Shown: positions 20,901 through 28,407 of the stretch, one piece after another | Position numbering within the stretch: position 1 is the first letter of the stretch | Layout: every line of letters begins with the position of its first letter | Assembly: GCF_001267405.1 (NCBI RefSeq) | Contig: NZ_CP012369.1 | Coordinates: 62,001 to 126,000, forward strand | Source of the DNA: Moorella thermoacetica | GTDB lineage: Bacteria; Bacillota; DSM-521; Neomoorellales; Neomoorellaceae | Length of the DNA stretch: 64,000 nt | Reading direction: 5' to 3' | The notes under the pieces: generated by a model | Told to the model about the DNA's origin: nothing | The model's database searches: none | What the model saw: the letters and a program-made list of their open reading frames with translations, nothing else | Made by a program: the position numbers and the translations under genes

Positions 20901-21496
20901 TGGGGCCCGAGCAACACGGCCATATGGTGGCCGTCGGCTTTGACCTCTACTGCCAGCTCCTGGAGGAAGCAGTCCGCAAACTGAAGGAGCAACGTGGCGA
21001 GGGAGTGCCCCGGCCAGCCTTGGCGGAACCCCAGGCCACCCCCATTGAACTGTCGGTAGATACCTTCCTGGGTGATAACTATATCCCGGAGGCTACCTTA
21101 AAAATGGAACTCTACCACCGCCTGATGAATGCCGGGGATCTAGCTGCCGTAGAGGATATCGCCGCGGAAATGGAGGACCGTTACGGACCGCCGCCGCCGG
21201 AAGCCAGGAACCTTCTGGCCCTGACCAGGGTCCGCATCCTGGCCCGTGAGGTAGGGGTAATAAGCGTCAACCAGAAAAACCGGGAAGTAGAATTGAGCTT
21301 TGGCCAGCATACCGGCCTGCGGGGAGAAAAACTCCTGCAGCTCAACCAGTATTTCCCCCGGAAGCTGGCTTTCTCTTCAGCCGGCGGCCTTACCATCAGG
21401 GTACGGGTCATGGGTCTGAGCCAGGAAGAATTACTGGACCTGCTGGAGAAAGTCCTGACCAGGATCAAGTACCTGGTAACCGAAGCAGCAAGTTAG
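17945..21496 (+). CDS. mfd: Transcription-repair coupling factor
   Basis: 1183 residues, the usual Mfd length. It removes stalled RNA polymerase and recruits UvrA to lesions. In order: UvrB-homology region ([19 protein letters not shown] and [17 protein letters not shown]); the CarD-like RNA polymerase interaction domain ([20 protein letters not shown], about residue 500); RecG-like translocase motor with Walker [12 protein letters not shown] (about 655), DEEQ box IIDEEQRFG (about 757) and TATPIPRT; and motif [11 protein letters not shown] with the TRG motif region. The C-terminal regulatory domain is intact. It follows its own promoter and a hairpin leader. Confidence 0.98.
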   Translation: MYNNSILQIIRDSEQFYAIAGGLRRGAGEVQLYGLPEGMKGLWLAAMLDEFNPILVVTPGSEEAQRLAADIESFWPGEGIDYLPPSELLPLEVYTPSPELAAQRLKVLTNLVSGRTRILVVPVEDLLRKLPPPDTLRHSLQSLEVGQIIDREALLQKLTGLGYRREEVVEAPGQLAVRGGIIDIFPLGAEEPVRLELFGDEIDSLRRFDPVSQRSVADLRAIVVGPAQEVLPPPDLGPGLETLKAEFSQTYATLRQRQPQAARELKDRVQELIAMLEAGSWPGGSSQLQPFFYPRQATLFEYFQRQPLLVLDDPARLLEEMRRREQQRLGIFTDMLAAGLALPSQGQAYLDSADLERLWQRYQRLYFSLLPRRVPGSNPRPAVGISAQTIPAFQGKLGLVVEELTRWRREGYRIILMVADPNRVVALRQALAEQGIEALTHPEARDTLGRGEVIMVSGRLRQGFTWPEMRLAIIGDTEIYGPIRRPRRVKTPREGSKISSFTDLKEGDYVVHVHHGIGRYLGLQQLDVGGVKKDYLLIQYAGKDRLYVPVDQVSLVQKYVGGEGHVPRLYRLGGNEWNKVKSRVQEAVQEMAQELLDLYARREAIPGHAFGPDTPWQREFEEAFPYTETPDQLRAIAEVKADMEKPRPMDRLLCGDVGYGKTEVAMRAAFKAVMDGMQVAVLVPTTILAQQHYETFKARFAPFPVKIAVLSRFCSPREQKVVVEALKRGEVDIVIGTHRLLSSDVNFKNLGLVIIDEEQRFGVAHKEKLKQLRYSVDVLTMTATPIPRTLHMSLAGVRDMSMIETPPEDRFPVQTYVVEYNPELVREAIRRELDRGGQVFIVHNRVQDIDRFAYHIQQLVPEARVGIGHGQMGEEELENVMLDFISGRYDVLVSTTIVENGLDIQNANTLIVDESDNFGLAQLYQLRGRVGRTNRLAYAYFTYRPDKVLGEIAEKRLAAIREFTAFGSGYKIALRDLQIRGAGNFLGPEQHGHMVAVGFDLYCQLLEEAVRKLKEQRGEGVPRPALAEPQATPIELSVDTFLGDNYIPEATLKMELYHRLMNAGDLAAVEDIAAEMEDRYGPPPPEARNLLALTRVRILAREVGVISVNQKNREVELSFGQHTGLRGEKLLQLNQYFPRKLAFSSAGGLTIRVRVMGLSQEELLDLLEKVLTRIKYLVTEAAS

Positions 21497-21507
21497 GAGG
21501 GTCGACA

Positions 21508-22419
21508 TTGCTTTCGGATGATCTTACCCGGCTCTGGCAGGGCCTTAAGCCGGGGTTGCTCTCAATCCTCACGAAATTATTCCGGGCCGCAGTCATCATG
21601 GTGGCCGCCCTGGTCCTCTACCGGCTGATCTCCAGGTTTATTCACCGCATTTTCCAGGTTGCCAGGAGGGATCCCCAGAGGGAAAAAACCCTGGAGATCC
21701 TCCTCAGCTCTGCCGTGCGCTACCTCATTTATACTGTAGCCGCCATGATGGCCTTAAACCAGTTTGTTAACATAACCCCAATTATCGCCGGTGCCGGAGT
21801 GGTGGGCCTGGCCATAGGTTTTGGCGCCCAGAGCCTGGTCAAAGATATCATTACCGGTTTCTTTATTATTTTTGAGGACCAGTTCCACGTCGGCGATCTG
21901 GTGGAGATCAACGGCCAGGTGACCGGGACGGTAGAGGAACTGGGCCTGCGCATGACCACCGTCCGGGAATGGAGCGGCAAGAAGTTTTATATCGCCAACA
22001 GCGAGATCAAAACCGTCCGCAATTATAACCGGGATGAGCTGCGGGCCATTGTTACGGTTACCTTTCCCTTCGAGGAAGACCCGCGCCGCATCCGGACGGT
22101 TCTGGAGCAGGTGTGCCGTGAGGTAGAAAGGGAGTACCATGAAGAATTTATCCCCGACCCCTCTGGCCAGGGCCTGGCCGAGCCACCCCAGATTTACGGA
22201 GTCACTGATATTGATAAAACGGATAAGGGGGGCCAGTTTACCATTACGGCCCGTACCAGGACCGGCGCCCTCTGGACCGTTGAAAGGGCTTTACGGGAAA
22301 AGATCTGGCAGGCCTGCCGGGATAACGGTATCCGCCTGGCCTACCCCACCAGGGTTTATGTCGGCAACCAGCCCGGCGGCGAAGAGGTCCCGGCGGGGAG
22401 CAACTCGCCGATGCTATAA
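21508..22419 (+). CDS. Small-conductance mechanosensitive channel, MscS family
   Basis: 303 residues from TTG 21508, with AGGAGGG 7 bp upstream. Three predicted N-terminal membrane helices are followed by the pore-lining helix with GAGVVGLAIGFGAQSLVKDIITGFFII, the Gly/Ala-packed TM3 of MscS. Then comes the cytoplasmic beta domain (FHVGDLVEINGQVTGTVEELGLRMTTVREW) and the alpha-beta cage. It releases solutes on hypo-osmotic shock. It starts 11 bp after mfd, so it is probably cotranscribed. Confidence 0.93.
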   Translation: MLSDDLTRLWQGLKPGLLSILTKLFRAAVIMVAALVLYRLISRFIHRIFQVARRDPQREKTLEILLSSAVRYLIYTVAAMMALNQFVNITPIIAGAGVVGLAIGFGAQSLVKDIITGFFIIFEDQFHVGDLVEINGQVTGTVEELGLRMTTVREWSGKKFYIANSEIKTVRNYNRDELRAIVTVTFPFEEDPRRIRTVLEQVCREVEREYHEEFIPDPSGQGLAEPPQIYGVTDIDKTDKGGQFTITARTRTGALWTVERALREKIWQACRDNGIRLAYPTRVYVGNQPGGEEVPAGSNSPML

Positions 22420-22488
22420 ATACCATAGTCTTAGCAAAAGAACCTGATTTTATACCTGGCTCCAGTTATAGAAAAGGAAGGGAAAAAA

Positions 22489-22519
22489 TGAATAAACCCT
22501 TGCAGCGGATTATATACTA
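22489..22519 (+). promoter_or_regulatory. Sigma-G promoter of spoVT
   Basis: TGAATA (22489-22494), an 18-bp spacer and TATACTA (22513-22519). The sigma-G consensus is TGAATA-N17/18-CATACTA, so only one position differs. spoVT is a known forespore sigma-G gene in Bacillus, which supports the reading. Confidence 0.75.
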
Positions 22520-22581
22520 ACAGTGAAAGCTATCTTAGGAAAAAGGCTACCTTAAAAAGGGTAAAGGGGGGATAGATTGCA

Positions 22582-23133
22582 GTGAAAGCAACAGGCATTG
22601 TACGGCGCATCGACGATCTAGGACGCGTAGTGATACCTAAAGAAATCAGGCGAACCCTGCGGATCCGCGAAGGAGATCCCCTGGAGATCTTCGTTGACCG
22701 CGAGGGCGAGGTGATTTTAAAAAAATACTCGCCCATTGGCGAGCTGGGAGACTTTGCCAAGGAGTACGCAGATTCGCTTCACGAAGCCATCGGTCATATT
22801 GCCTGTATCGCAGATCGGGACAATATTATCGCGGTGGCAGGTGCCCCCAAGAAGGAGTTCCTGGATAAACCTATCGGCCAGGCAATAGAGAGGGTAATGG
22901 AGGAAAGGAAACCTCTTCTGGCCAATTCCCCGAGTGAAGACCTTTTCCCCATTGACGGCGAGGGCGAGGCCTATAAATTTACAGCTGAAGTTATCGCTCC
23001 AATCATCGCCGAAGGAGACCCTATCGGAGCCGTCATCCTCTGCTCCCGGGAACCGGGGGTAAAAATGGGAGATATGGAATTAAAGCTGGCGGAGACGGCG
23101 GCAGGCTTCCTGGCCAAACAAATGGAACAATAA
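22582..23133 (+). CDS. spoVT: Stage V sporulation protein T, AbrB-type regulator
   Basis: 183 residues from GTG 22582, after AGGGGGG. The N-terminal AbrB swapped-hairpin DNA-binding domain reads MKATGIVRRIDDLGRVVIPKEIRR, almost invariant in SpoVT. The C-terminal GAF-like domain spans about residues 55-180 (GHIACIADRDNIIAVAG and PIIAEGDPIGAVILCS). It modulates late forespore genes made by sigma-G polymerase. The sigma-G promoter upstream and the terminator 3 bp after the stop make it a single-gene unit. Confidence 0.97.
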   Translation: MKATGIVRRIDDLGRVVIPKEIRRTLRIREGDPLEIFVDREGEVILKKYSPIGELGDFAKEYADSLHEAIGHIACIADRDNIIAVAGAPKKEFLDKPIGQAIERVMEERKPLLANSPSEDLFPIDGEGEAYKFTAEVIAPIIAEGDPIGAVILCSREPGVKMGDMELKLAETAAGFLAKQMEQ

Positions 23134-23135
23134 TG

Positions 23136-23164
23136 GCAGCGCCCCGGGCGCTGCTTTCTTTTTG
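23136..23164 (+). terminator. Terminator of spoVT
   Basis: GCAGCGCC (23136-23143) pairs with GGCGCTGC (23147-23154), followed by TTTCTTTTT. Confidence 0.88.
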
Positions 23165-23174
23165 ACTTGGTTTC

Positions 23175-23183
23175 TGGTACAAT
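23175..23183 (+). promoter_or_regulatory. Extended -10 promoter of mazG
   Basis: TGGTACAAT (23175-23183) is a TGn-extended -10 box just past the spoVT terminator and 34 bp before the mazG start. No convincing -35 box; the 17-bp position falls in the terminator T run. Confidence 0.5.
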
Positions 23184-23216
23184 AAAGCGGTATTCCTTTC
23201 CTGTGAGGCGAAAGTA

Positions 23217-24689
23217 ATGGCAGGCAAGGTGATAGTTACCGGCTTGGGGCCGGGGGACCCGGCCCAGGTGCCAGAAGCTGTCCTTAAGGCCCTGGCCGGG
23301 GCGGATAAGATTTACCTGAGAACCGCCCACCACCCGGCGGTAGCCGCCCTGGAGGTACGGGGCCTTAAGTGGGAAACCTTTGATTCTTTTTATGAGGAAG
23401 CGGCGGACTTCGAGGAACTCTACCAGCGCATAGCCAGTTTTCTCCTCACCGCGGTAGCTAAGACAGATAAGAAACTGGCCTACGCCGTACCGGGTCATCC
23501 CCTGGTCGCGGAGCGAAGCGTGGCCCTGCTGCTAGAAAAGGCCCCGGCAGCCGGTGTCGACCTGGAGATTATTCCGGCAATGAGCTGCCTGGATGCCCTT
23601 TACGCCACCCTCAAAATAGACCCCGCCCTGGGGTTGACCGTAGCCGACGCCCTGACCTTCACGGTGGCTGGCCTGGACCCGGCCCGGGGTTTAATCCTTA
23701 CCCAGGTATATAACCGCCGGGTAGCCGGGGAGATTAAATTAGACCTTATGACTGTCTACCCGGATGAATACCCGGTAACCGTCGTCCGCGGCGCCGGTCT
23801 TCCTGACGGCGAAAGGGTAGCCACCGTGCCCCTCTACACCATCGACCGCCTGGAATGGCTTGATCACTTAACCAGTCTTTACCTGGCACCCTACCCCGAG
23901 GGCCGGGATCGCACCCTGGCGGGCCTGGAAGCCATTATGGCTCGCTTACGAAGTCCGGAGGGGTGCCCCTGGGACCGGGAGCAAACCCATATCACTCTGA
24001 AACGTTATCTGGTAGAAGAGACCTACGAGGTCCTGGAGGCCATCGACGCCGGGGACATGAATAAACTATGCGAAGAATTGGGAGACTTACTGCTACAGGT
24101 GGTCTTCCACGCCAGGCTGGCGGAGGAAGAGGGTGATTTTACCCTGGCCGACTGCCTGGAGGGTATCTGTGCCAAGATGCGCCGGCGCCACCCCCACGTC
24201 TTCGGCCAGGCCGTTCTGAATACGGCCGGGGAAGTACTGGCGCGCTGGGACCAGATCAAGGCTACCGAAAGGAGAGAAAAAGGCGAAGAAGCACCGTCGG
24301 TATTGAGCGTGCCCCGGGGCTTGCCGGCCCTCTTAAAGGCCTTGAAGGTCCAGGAGCAGGCCGCCCGGGTGGGTTTTGACTGGCCCCGGATAGAGGAAGT
24401 CTGGACCAAGGTGGAAGAAGAACTGGACGAGTTGAAAAAAGCGGTTGCCGGCGCCGGGGTGGAGGAGCAGGCGGCTGAGATGGGGGATCTCCTCTTCTCC
24501 CTGGTCAACCTGGCCCGCTGGCTCCAGATTGAACCGGAGGCGGCGCTTCAGGCAACGGTTGCTAAATTCGCTCGGCGCTTCAATTATATAGAAAAGGCCG
24601 CCCTGAAGGGAGGCAGGGATATCGAGGATCTCTCCCTGGCGGAGATGGACGCCCTCTGGGAAGAAGCGAAAAAAATTAGGCCATCTTAG
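23217..24689 (+). CDS. mazG: YabN-type fusion: tetrapyrrole-methylase-like domain + MazG pyrophosphohydrolase
   Basis: 490 residues. The N-terminal half has the SAM-dependent tetrapyrrole methylase fold (VTGLGPGDPAQVP, YAVPGHPLVAERSV, IIPAMSCLDALYA) and the C-terminal half is a full MazG (LRSPEGCPWDREQTHITLKRYLVEETYEVLEAI, then EELGDLLLQVVFHARLAEE with the metal-binding EExxE/ExxD pattern). MazG hydrolyses noncanonical NTPs. The role of the methylase-like half is not established. The fusion and its place between spoVT and rqcP equal yabN of Bacillus. Confidence 0.95.
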   Translation: MAGKVIVTGLGPGDPAQVPEAVLKALAGADKIYLRTAHHPAVAALEVRGLKWETFDSFYEEAADFEELYQRIASFLLTAVAKTDKKLAYAVPGHPLVAERSVALLLEKAPAAGVDLEIIPAMSCLDALYATLKIDPALGLTVADALTFTVAGLDPARGLILTQVYNRRVAGEIKLDLMTVYPDEYPVTVVRGAGLPDGERVATVPLYTIDRLEWLDHLTSLYLAPYPEGRDRTLAGLEAIMARLRSPEGCPWDREQTHITLKRYLVEETYEVLEAIDAGDMNKLCEELGDLLLQVVFHARLAEEEGDFTLADCLEGICAKMRRRHPHVFGQAVLNTAGEVLARWDQIKATERREKGEEAPSVLSVPRGLPALLKALKVQEQAARVGFDWPRIEEVWTKVEEELDELKKAVAGAGVEEQAAEMGDLLFSLVNLARWLQIEPEAALQATVAKFARRFNYIEKAALKGGRDIEDLSLAEMDALWEEAKKIRPS

Positions 24690-24770
24690 CTGGAAATGCA
24701 GGAGATTGTTGGATTATAGCGAATACATGACGACAGGGGCAAATGTCACAGCAGGAGGGATTGAGTAAGG

Positions 24771-25046
24771 ATGAATAAAATGGACCTGATTGCCAGCGTC
24801 GCCGAAAAAACGGACCTGACAAAAAAAGACGCCGAAAAGGTGGTTAACGCGGTCCTGGCAAGCATCGAAGAAGCCCTGGCCCAGGGCGAAAAGGTACAGC
24901 TGGTTGGTTTCGGCACCTTTGAGATCAAGGAACGGGCGGCCCGGGTAGGCCGTAATCCGCGGACGGGGGAAGAAATCCAGATTGCCGCCACCCGTGCGCC
25001 GGTCTTTAAGGCGGGTAAAGCCTTAAAAGACGCTGTCGCCCGCTAA
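24771..25046 (+). CDS. hup: HU-type DNA-binding protein
   Basis: 91 residues, ATG preceded by GGAGGG. The beta-arm signature [23 protein letters not shown] and the helical N terminus ([25 protein letters not shown]) are those of HU. It compacts and bends DNA. HU is normally elsewhere (hbs) in Bacillus, so its place between mazG and rqcP is a local feature seen in Clostridia. It ends at a strong terminator 7 bp downstream. Confidence 0.97.
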   Translation: MNKMDLIASVAEKTDLTKKDAEKVVNAVLASIEEALAQGEKVQLVGFGTFEIKERAARVGRNPRTGEEIQIAATRAPVFKAGKALKDAVAR

Positions 25047-25053
25047 TGAAAGC

Positions 25054-25089
25054 AAAAAGAAAATCAGGCCACGGCCTGATTTTCTTTTT
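25054..25089. terminator. Strong, symmetric terminator after hup
   Basis: A 17-bp perfect stem (25054-25070 with 25073-25089) whose outer part is A-run/T-run, so it could work in both directions. rqcP starts 14 bp beyond it, so some read-through or an unseen promoter is needed for rqcP. Confidence 0.9.
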
Positions 25090-25103
25090 GGGGGAGGTAT
25101 ACA

Positions 25104-25373
25104 ATGCGCCTGGATAAATTTCTCAAGGTGTCCCGGCTGATAAAGCGGCGAACCCTGGCCAAGGAGGTCTGCGACGGCGGCGGGGTTGAGGTTAACCGCC
25201 GGCCGGCCAAGGCCAGCACCGAGGTAAAACCGGGGGACGTCCTAACTCTAAAGCTGGGCAATCGCTGGCAGACTGTTGAAGTCCTGGCCACACCGGAACA
25301 CATCGCCGCCAACCAGGCCCGGGAAACCTACCGGGTCCTGGCCGAAGGCCAGGCTGAGAATCCCGAAAAATAG
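25104..25373 (+). CDS. rqcP: RqcP/YabO, S4-domain ribosome quality-control factor
   Basis: 89 residues, ATG with GGGGGAGG upstream. The S4 RNA-binding domain covers nearly the whole protein (MRLDKFLKVSRLIKRRTLAKEVCDGGGVEVN, then ASTEVKPGDVLTL). In Bacillus YabO/RqcP stabilises tRNA on the 50S subunit during RqcH-driven alanine tailing. Position after mazG matches yabO. The short charged C-terminal tail is typical. Confidence 0.95.
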   Translation: MRLDKFLKVSRLIKRRTLAKEVCDGGGVEVNRRPAKASTEVKPGDVLTLKLGNRWQTVEVLATPEHIAANQARETYRVLAEGQAENPEK

Positions 25374-25443
25374 GGCCGGTGTGCATACTCCGGCCTCCTT
25401 CCGGCCTATAATAAGGTTAAATCCTTTAAAGGCAGGGAAGGAT

Positions 25444-26373
25444 ATGGCGCGCGGGTTTAAACTGGTAGCGGTTCTCCTGAATATCTTGCTATTAAGTCAA
25501 CTCTTTGCCGGTTGCCGGGCACCAGCCAGGAAACCGGCAGCCCAGGAACCAATAATCTCCCTTTATGTAAACCAAACCGGCGAGGTTAAGCGGATGAAGA
25601 TCGAGGACTACCTGCCCGGAGTGGTGGCGGCGGAAATGGATCCCACCTGGCCCCTCAACGCCCTGGCAGCCCAGGCGATTTTAGCCCGGACCTTCACTAT
25701 GAAAAAAATCCAGGAGGGCGGCGTCAAGGCCCACGGCACTGATGCTTCCACCAGCGTCGAGGAGTTTCAAGCCTATGATCCCACTAAAATCAATGATAAC
25801 GTTCGCCGGGCCGTAGAGATGACCCGGGGCGAGGTTGTCAAGTACAATGGTAATTATATTAACGCCTGGTTCTACGCCTCCGGCGGGTCCCGGACGGCCT
25901 CCTCGGCCATAGAAGGCCTGAACTTTCGTAGTGAACCGGCACCCTATATCCAGAGCGTACCCGATCCGGGGATGGCCATCACCACGGCGGAAAATAAAAG
26001 CTGGACGGCGAGCTTTAGTAATGCCGAACTGGCAGCGGCCGTACGTAGGATTACCGGCCAGGACCCGGGGCCGATTACCAGTGTAAGGGTAGCCGCCAGA
26101 GGGCCCTCGGGCCGGGCCACTCAGCTAAGAATCGGCAGACTCACCGTCGATGTCCCGGCCCTGCGGCTGGCCTTGGGCAACGACCGGCTGCGCTCCACCT
26201 TGATAACCGGGATCACCACCAGCGGCGGCCGGGTGACCTTTAAAGGCGAAGGTTACGGCCACGGCGTGGGTATGAGCCAGTGGGGGGCCAGGGCCCTGGC
26301 CCAGCAGGGGAAATCGCCCCAGGATATAATCAAATACTTTTTCAAAGACATCCAGCTGGTCAAGGCCTGGTAG
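25444..26373 (+). CDS. SpoIID/LytB-family lipoprotein
   Basis: 309 residues from ATG 25444 (GGGAAGG upstream). Signal peptide with lipobox LFAGC (Cys24), so it is membrane anchored. The SpoIID domain is complete: MKIEDYLPGVVAAEMDPTWPLNALAAQAILARTFT contains the glutamate expected to be catalytic for lytic transglycosylase activity, and GYGHGVGMSQWGARALAQQGKSPQDIIKYFF closes the domain. It is a paralogue of SpoIID, the engulfment hydrolase, rather than spoIID itself, which is normally next to spoIIIAA or murA. It lies directly upstream of yabP-yabQ, suggesting a spore-envelope role. Confidence 0.92.
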   Translation: MARGFKLVAVLLNILLLSQLFAGCRAPARKPAAQEPIISLYVNQTGEVKRMKIEDYLPGVVAAEMDPTWPLNALAAQAILARTFTMKKIQEGGVKAHGTDASTSVEEFQAYDPTKINDNVRRAVEMTRGEVVKYNGNYINAWFYASGGSRTASSAIEGLNFRSEPAPYIQSVPDPGMAITTAENKSWTASFSNAELAAAVRRITGQDPGPITSVRVAARGPSGRATQLRIGRLTVDVPALRLALGNDRLRSTLITGITTSGGRVTFKGEGYGHGVGMSQWGARALAQQGKSPQDIIKYFFKDIQLVKAW

Positions 26374-26390
26374 GCCGCCGGCTTTTTTTT

Positions 26391-26420
26391 ATACTTTTTT
26401 ACCCCCTCACCTCATAAAAT
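26391..26420 (+). promoter_or_regulatory. Possible sigma-E promoter of yabP-yabQ
   Basis: CATAAAAT (26413-26420) resembles the sigma-E -10 box CATACANT, with ATACTT (26391-26396) 16 bp upstream, near the ATA-centred -35 box. It is followed at once by GGGAGGGGG, so the leader is very short. yabP is sigma-E dependent in Bacillus; the sequence match here is weak. Confidence 0.35.
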
Positions 26421-26442
26421 TTACGGGAGGGGGTATGGCGGG

Positions 26443-26709
26443 ATGGCTGACGGGCAACACCAGCTGTCCATAATCAACCGGGAGAAACTGGTTATCAGCG
26501 GCGTCCTCCAGGTCCTGAACTATGATGAAGAAGAAATTCTCCTGGAGACCACCCTGGGATACCTGGTTATTAAGGGCAGCAATTTTAACATCAGCAATTT
26601 AAGCCTTGAGACCGGCAACCTGGAGCTCAGCGGCCGGGTGAATAATCTCAGCTACAGCGAGGGGAAGGGCGCCAGGGGTAAAGGCCTGATGCAGCGCCTG
26701 TTTAAATGA
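26443..26709 (+). CDS. yabP: Sporulation protein YabP
   Basis: 88 residues from ATG 26443, with GGGAGGGGG 10 bp upstream. The sequence INREKLVISGVLQVLNYDEEEILLETTLGYLVIKG and NLSLETGNLELSGRVNNLSY is the YabP/YqfC family fold. A mother-cell protein needed for spore assembly in Bacillus. Its stop overlaps the yabQ start as ATGA (26706-26709), so the two are translationally coupled. Confidence 0.94.
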   Translation: MADGQHQLSIINREKLVISGVLQVLNYDEEEILLETTLGYLVIKGSNFNISNLSLETGNLELSGRVNNLSYSEGKGARGKGLMQRLFK

Positions 26710-27182
26710 TCCCTGTTCTCGACCAGTGGCAGATATTTTTAGCCCTGGCCGGGGCGGGGATGGTGCTGGCCTTTGCCTTCGACTGCTACCGGGTGGGCCG
26801 TTATTTCTGGCGGCCCCGGTCCCTGGCTACCATGGTCGGGGATGCCCTTTTCTGGCTCTTATTTACCCTCCTTACCTTTATCCTGCTCATGCTCATCAAC
26901 TGGGGCGAGGTACGGGCCTATACCTTTCTAGCCCTGGTCCTGGGAGCCTTACTTTACGGCCTTTTCCTGAGCCGCAGCACTCGCCGCTGCCTCTATGCCG
27001 GGGGGCGTATTTTGGGGTCAGCCCTGGCCCTGGGCCGGCGCCTTCTCAACCGGACGGTGCTGGTTGTCCTCCTGCCCGGTCGCCTGGCCCTCAATTTCCT
27101 GGCCTGGCCCCGTAAAACCTTGCAATTTATATGGCGCCGCTGGCGGCGGCCCGGCGGTCCCGGAGGGTCGGCAGGCGGTTAA
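26706..27182 (+). CDS. yabQ: Spore cortex membrane protein YabQ
   Basis: 158 residues, about four to five membrane segments. DQWQIFLALAGAGMVLAFAFDCYRVGRY and GDALFWLLFTLLTFILLMLINWGEVRAYTFLAL are YabQ family elements. The C-terminal tail is basic and glycine-rich (WRRWRRPGGPGG). YabQ is needed for cortex formation in Bacillus. Coupled to yabP by a 4-bp overlap. Confidence 0.92.
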   Translation: MIPVLDQWQIFLALAGAGMVLAFAFDCYRVGRYFWRPRSLATMVGDALFWLLFTLLTFILLMLINWGEVRAYTFLALVLGALLYGLFLSRSTRRCLYAGGRILGSALALGRRLLNRTVLVVLLPGRLALNFLAWPRKTLQFIWRRWRRPGGPGGSAGG

Positions 27183-27244
27183 TTTATTTACCCCGGCTGG
27201 CAGGATTCCCCTCCCTGGCGGCGAATTATATACTTGTCCAATAG

Positions 27245-27276
27245 TTGTCCACAATTTGTGCATAATATGTGGATAA
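27245..27276. promoter_or_regulatory. Cluster of three DnaA boxes
   Basis: TTGTCCACA (27245-27253, plus strand, one mismatch), TTATGCACA (27257-27265, minus) and TTATCCACA (27268-27276, minus). The last two match the TTATNCACA consensus perfectly. All lie in the 110-bp gap between yabQ and the small HTH gene, immediately upstream of its SD. Confidence 0.6.
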
Positions 27277-27292
27277 ACCTGGGGAAGAGAAC

Positions 27293-27535
27293 GTGCAAAT
27301 TGAAATCCGGGGTGCGGAAAAACTGAGTTTCCGGGAGCGCCAGGTAGTGGCCCTCAAGGAGATGGGCTTAAGTAACGAAGAGGTTGCCCGGCGCCTGGGC
27401 CTGAGTGCCAGCAGCGTGGCTACCCTTTACCACCGGGCCCGGACTAAGGGCTATCAGGTGGTAATTGTCCTGCCTGGCGAAACCCTGGGAATATTTGCGG
27501 AGGAAGAGGATGAGCAAGGTAATCCGTCTGCCTAA
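27293..27535 (+). CDS. Small helix-turn-helix protein (sigma-70 region 4 / LuxR-like)
   Basis: 80 residues from GTG 27293, with GGGGAAG upstream; the in-frame GTG at 27269 lies in a DnaA box and has no SD. KLSFRERQVVALKEMGLSNEEVARRLGLSASSVATLYHRARTKG is a complete region-4/GerE-type HTH with no other domain, ending in an acidic tail. It overlaps divIC by 26 bp. I do not know a named homologue at this position in Bacillus. It may autoregulate or control the division gene it overlaps. Confidence 0.8.
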   Translation: MQIEIRGAEKLSFRERQVVALKEMGLSNEEVARRLGLSASSVATLYHRARTKGYQVVIVLPGETLGIFAEEEDEQGNPSA

Positions 27536-27854
27536 AAAGCGCCGGTTGTGGCCTGAGCTGATAATTATACTGGTTGCCGTCTATCTCCTGTACTCCTTTG
27601 CCCACCTGGGCCTGGCTCTCTATCAGACCAACCTGCAGATACAGGCCTATGAAAACCAGAAGGCCGCCCTCCTTCAGGAGAATGCCCGCCTGCGCCAGGA
27701 AATCCAGGAATTAAACAGCGATAGTTATATTGAAAAGGTGGCCCGGGAAGAACTGGGACTGGTCAAACCCGGTGAGCGGGTGATTATGTCCGCTCAGCCC
27801 GGCCAGGTAAGGCCTTACAAACCGCCGGAGCCGGGACATCAATTTCGCGATTAA
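27510..27854 (+). CDS. divIC: Cell-division septum protein DivIC/FtsB
   Basis: 114 residues from ATG 27510 (GGAGG 6 bp upstream). A short basic cytoplasmic N terminus (VIRLPKKRR) is followed by one membrane helix (LIIILVAVYLLYSFAHLGLAL), a coiled coil (ENQKAALLQENARLRQEIQELNS) and the conserved YIEKVAREELGLVKPGE that binds partner division proteins. Its position between yabQ and the S1 protein matches Bacillus. The reading frame starts inside the HTH gene. Confidence 0.95.
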   Translation: MSKVIRLPKKRRLWPELIIILVAVYLLYSFAHLGLALYQTNLQIQAYENQKAALLQENARLRQEIQELNSDSYIEKVAREELGLVKPGERVIMSAQPGQVRPYKPPEPGHQFRD

Positions 27855-27866
27855 CCATCTTGGTTA

Positions 27867-27896
27867 TTGACAAATTTCTTAACTCTTGCATATAAT
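27867..27896 (+). promoter_or_regulatory. Sigma-A promoter of the S1-domain gene
   Basis: TTGACA (27867-27872), an 18-bp spacer and TATAAT (27891-27896); both boxes are perfect. Confidence 0.88.
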
Positions 27897-27934
27897 GGGA
27901 TCAGCTTGATGAGAACAGGAGGAATTCCGCTCGT

Positions 27935-28327
27935 ATGTCCATCGCTGTAGGCACTGTTTTGGAAGGGGTGGTCAGCGGGATCACCAAGTTCGGTGCCTTC
28001 GTGGAATTACCCGGCGGCTTGACGGGTCTGGTGCATATTTCCGAGGTTGCTGATACCTACGTGAAAGATGTCAATGACTACGTGAAGGAAAAAGACCGGG
28101 TCAGGGTAAAGGTTATCAACATCGATGAAAAGGGAAAAATCGGCCTTTCCATTAAACGCGCCAATCCCGATTACGTGGAGCGGCGCGGGCCACGTCACAG
28201 CCGCCAGGCTGCTTCAGCCTCCTTCGAGGATAAACTGGCCCGTTTTATGAAGGAGAGCGAGGAGCGCATCCAGGATTTAAAGCGGCATACGGATTCCAAG
28301 AGGGGCGGTCGTGGTACGCGGTATTGA
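27935..28327 (+). CDS. S1 RNA-binding domain protein (YabR-like)
   Basis: 130 residues, ATG with AGGAGG upstream. One S1 domain fills the first 75 residues (VGTVLEGVVSGITKFGAFVELPGGLTGLVHISEVADTYVKDV, then VKVINIDEKGKIGLSIKRA). The rest is a charged, probably disordered tail. YabR of Bacillus is the syntenic equivalent; a general RNA or ribosome role is inferred from the domain. It has a strong promoter and its own terminator. Confidence 0.93.
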   Translation: MSIAVGTVLEGVVSGITKFGAFVELPGGLTGLVHISEVADTYVKDVNDYVKEKDRVRVKVINIDEKGKIGLSIKRANPDYVERRGPRHSRQAASASFEDKLARFMKESEERIQDLKRHTDSKRGGRGTRY

Positions 28328-28359
28328 AATAGGGACTTATTATATGTGCTAATTCCTCC

Positions 28360-28389
28360 GGGCACCTTAAGGGTGCCCTTAAATTTTGC
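28360..28389 (+). terminator. Terminator of the S1-domain gene
   Basis: GGGCACC (28360-28366) pairs with GGTGCCC (28372-28378), followed by TTAAATTTT. Confidence 0.7.
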
Positions 28390-28407
28390 CAGCAGGTGAT
28401 GGTTATA

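Noticed and set aside
26374-26400. Terminator after the SpoIID-like gene (T run at 26383)
   Set aside because: A T run is present, but the preceding GC stem is too short to be convincing.
27245-27276. Chromosomal origin of replication
   Set aside because: DnaA boxes are present, but dnaA, dnaN, recF and gyrB are absent and there is no AT-rich unwinding region; regulation or titration is more likely.
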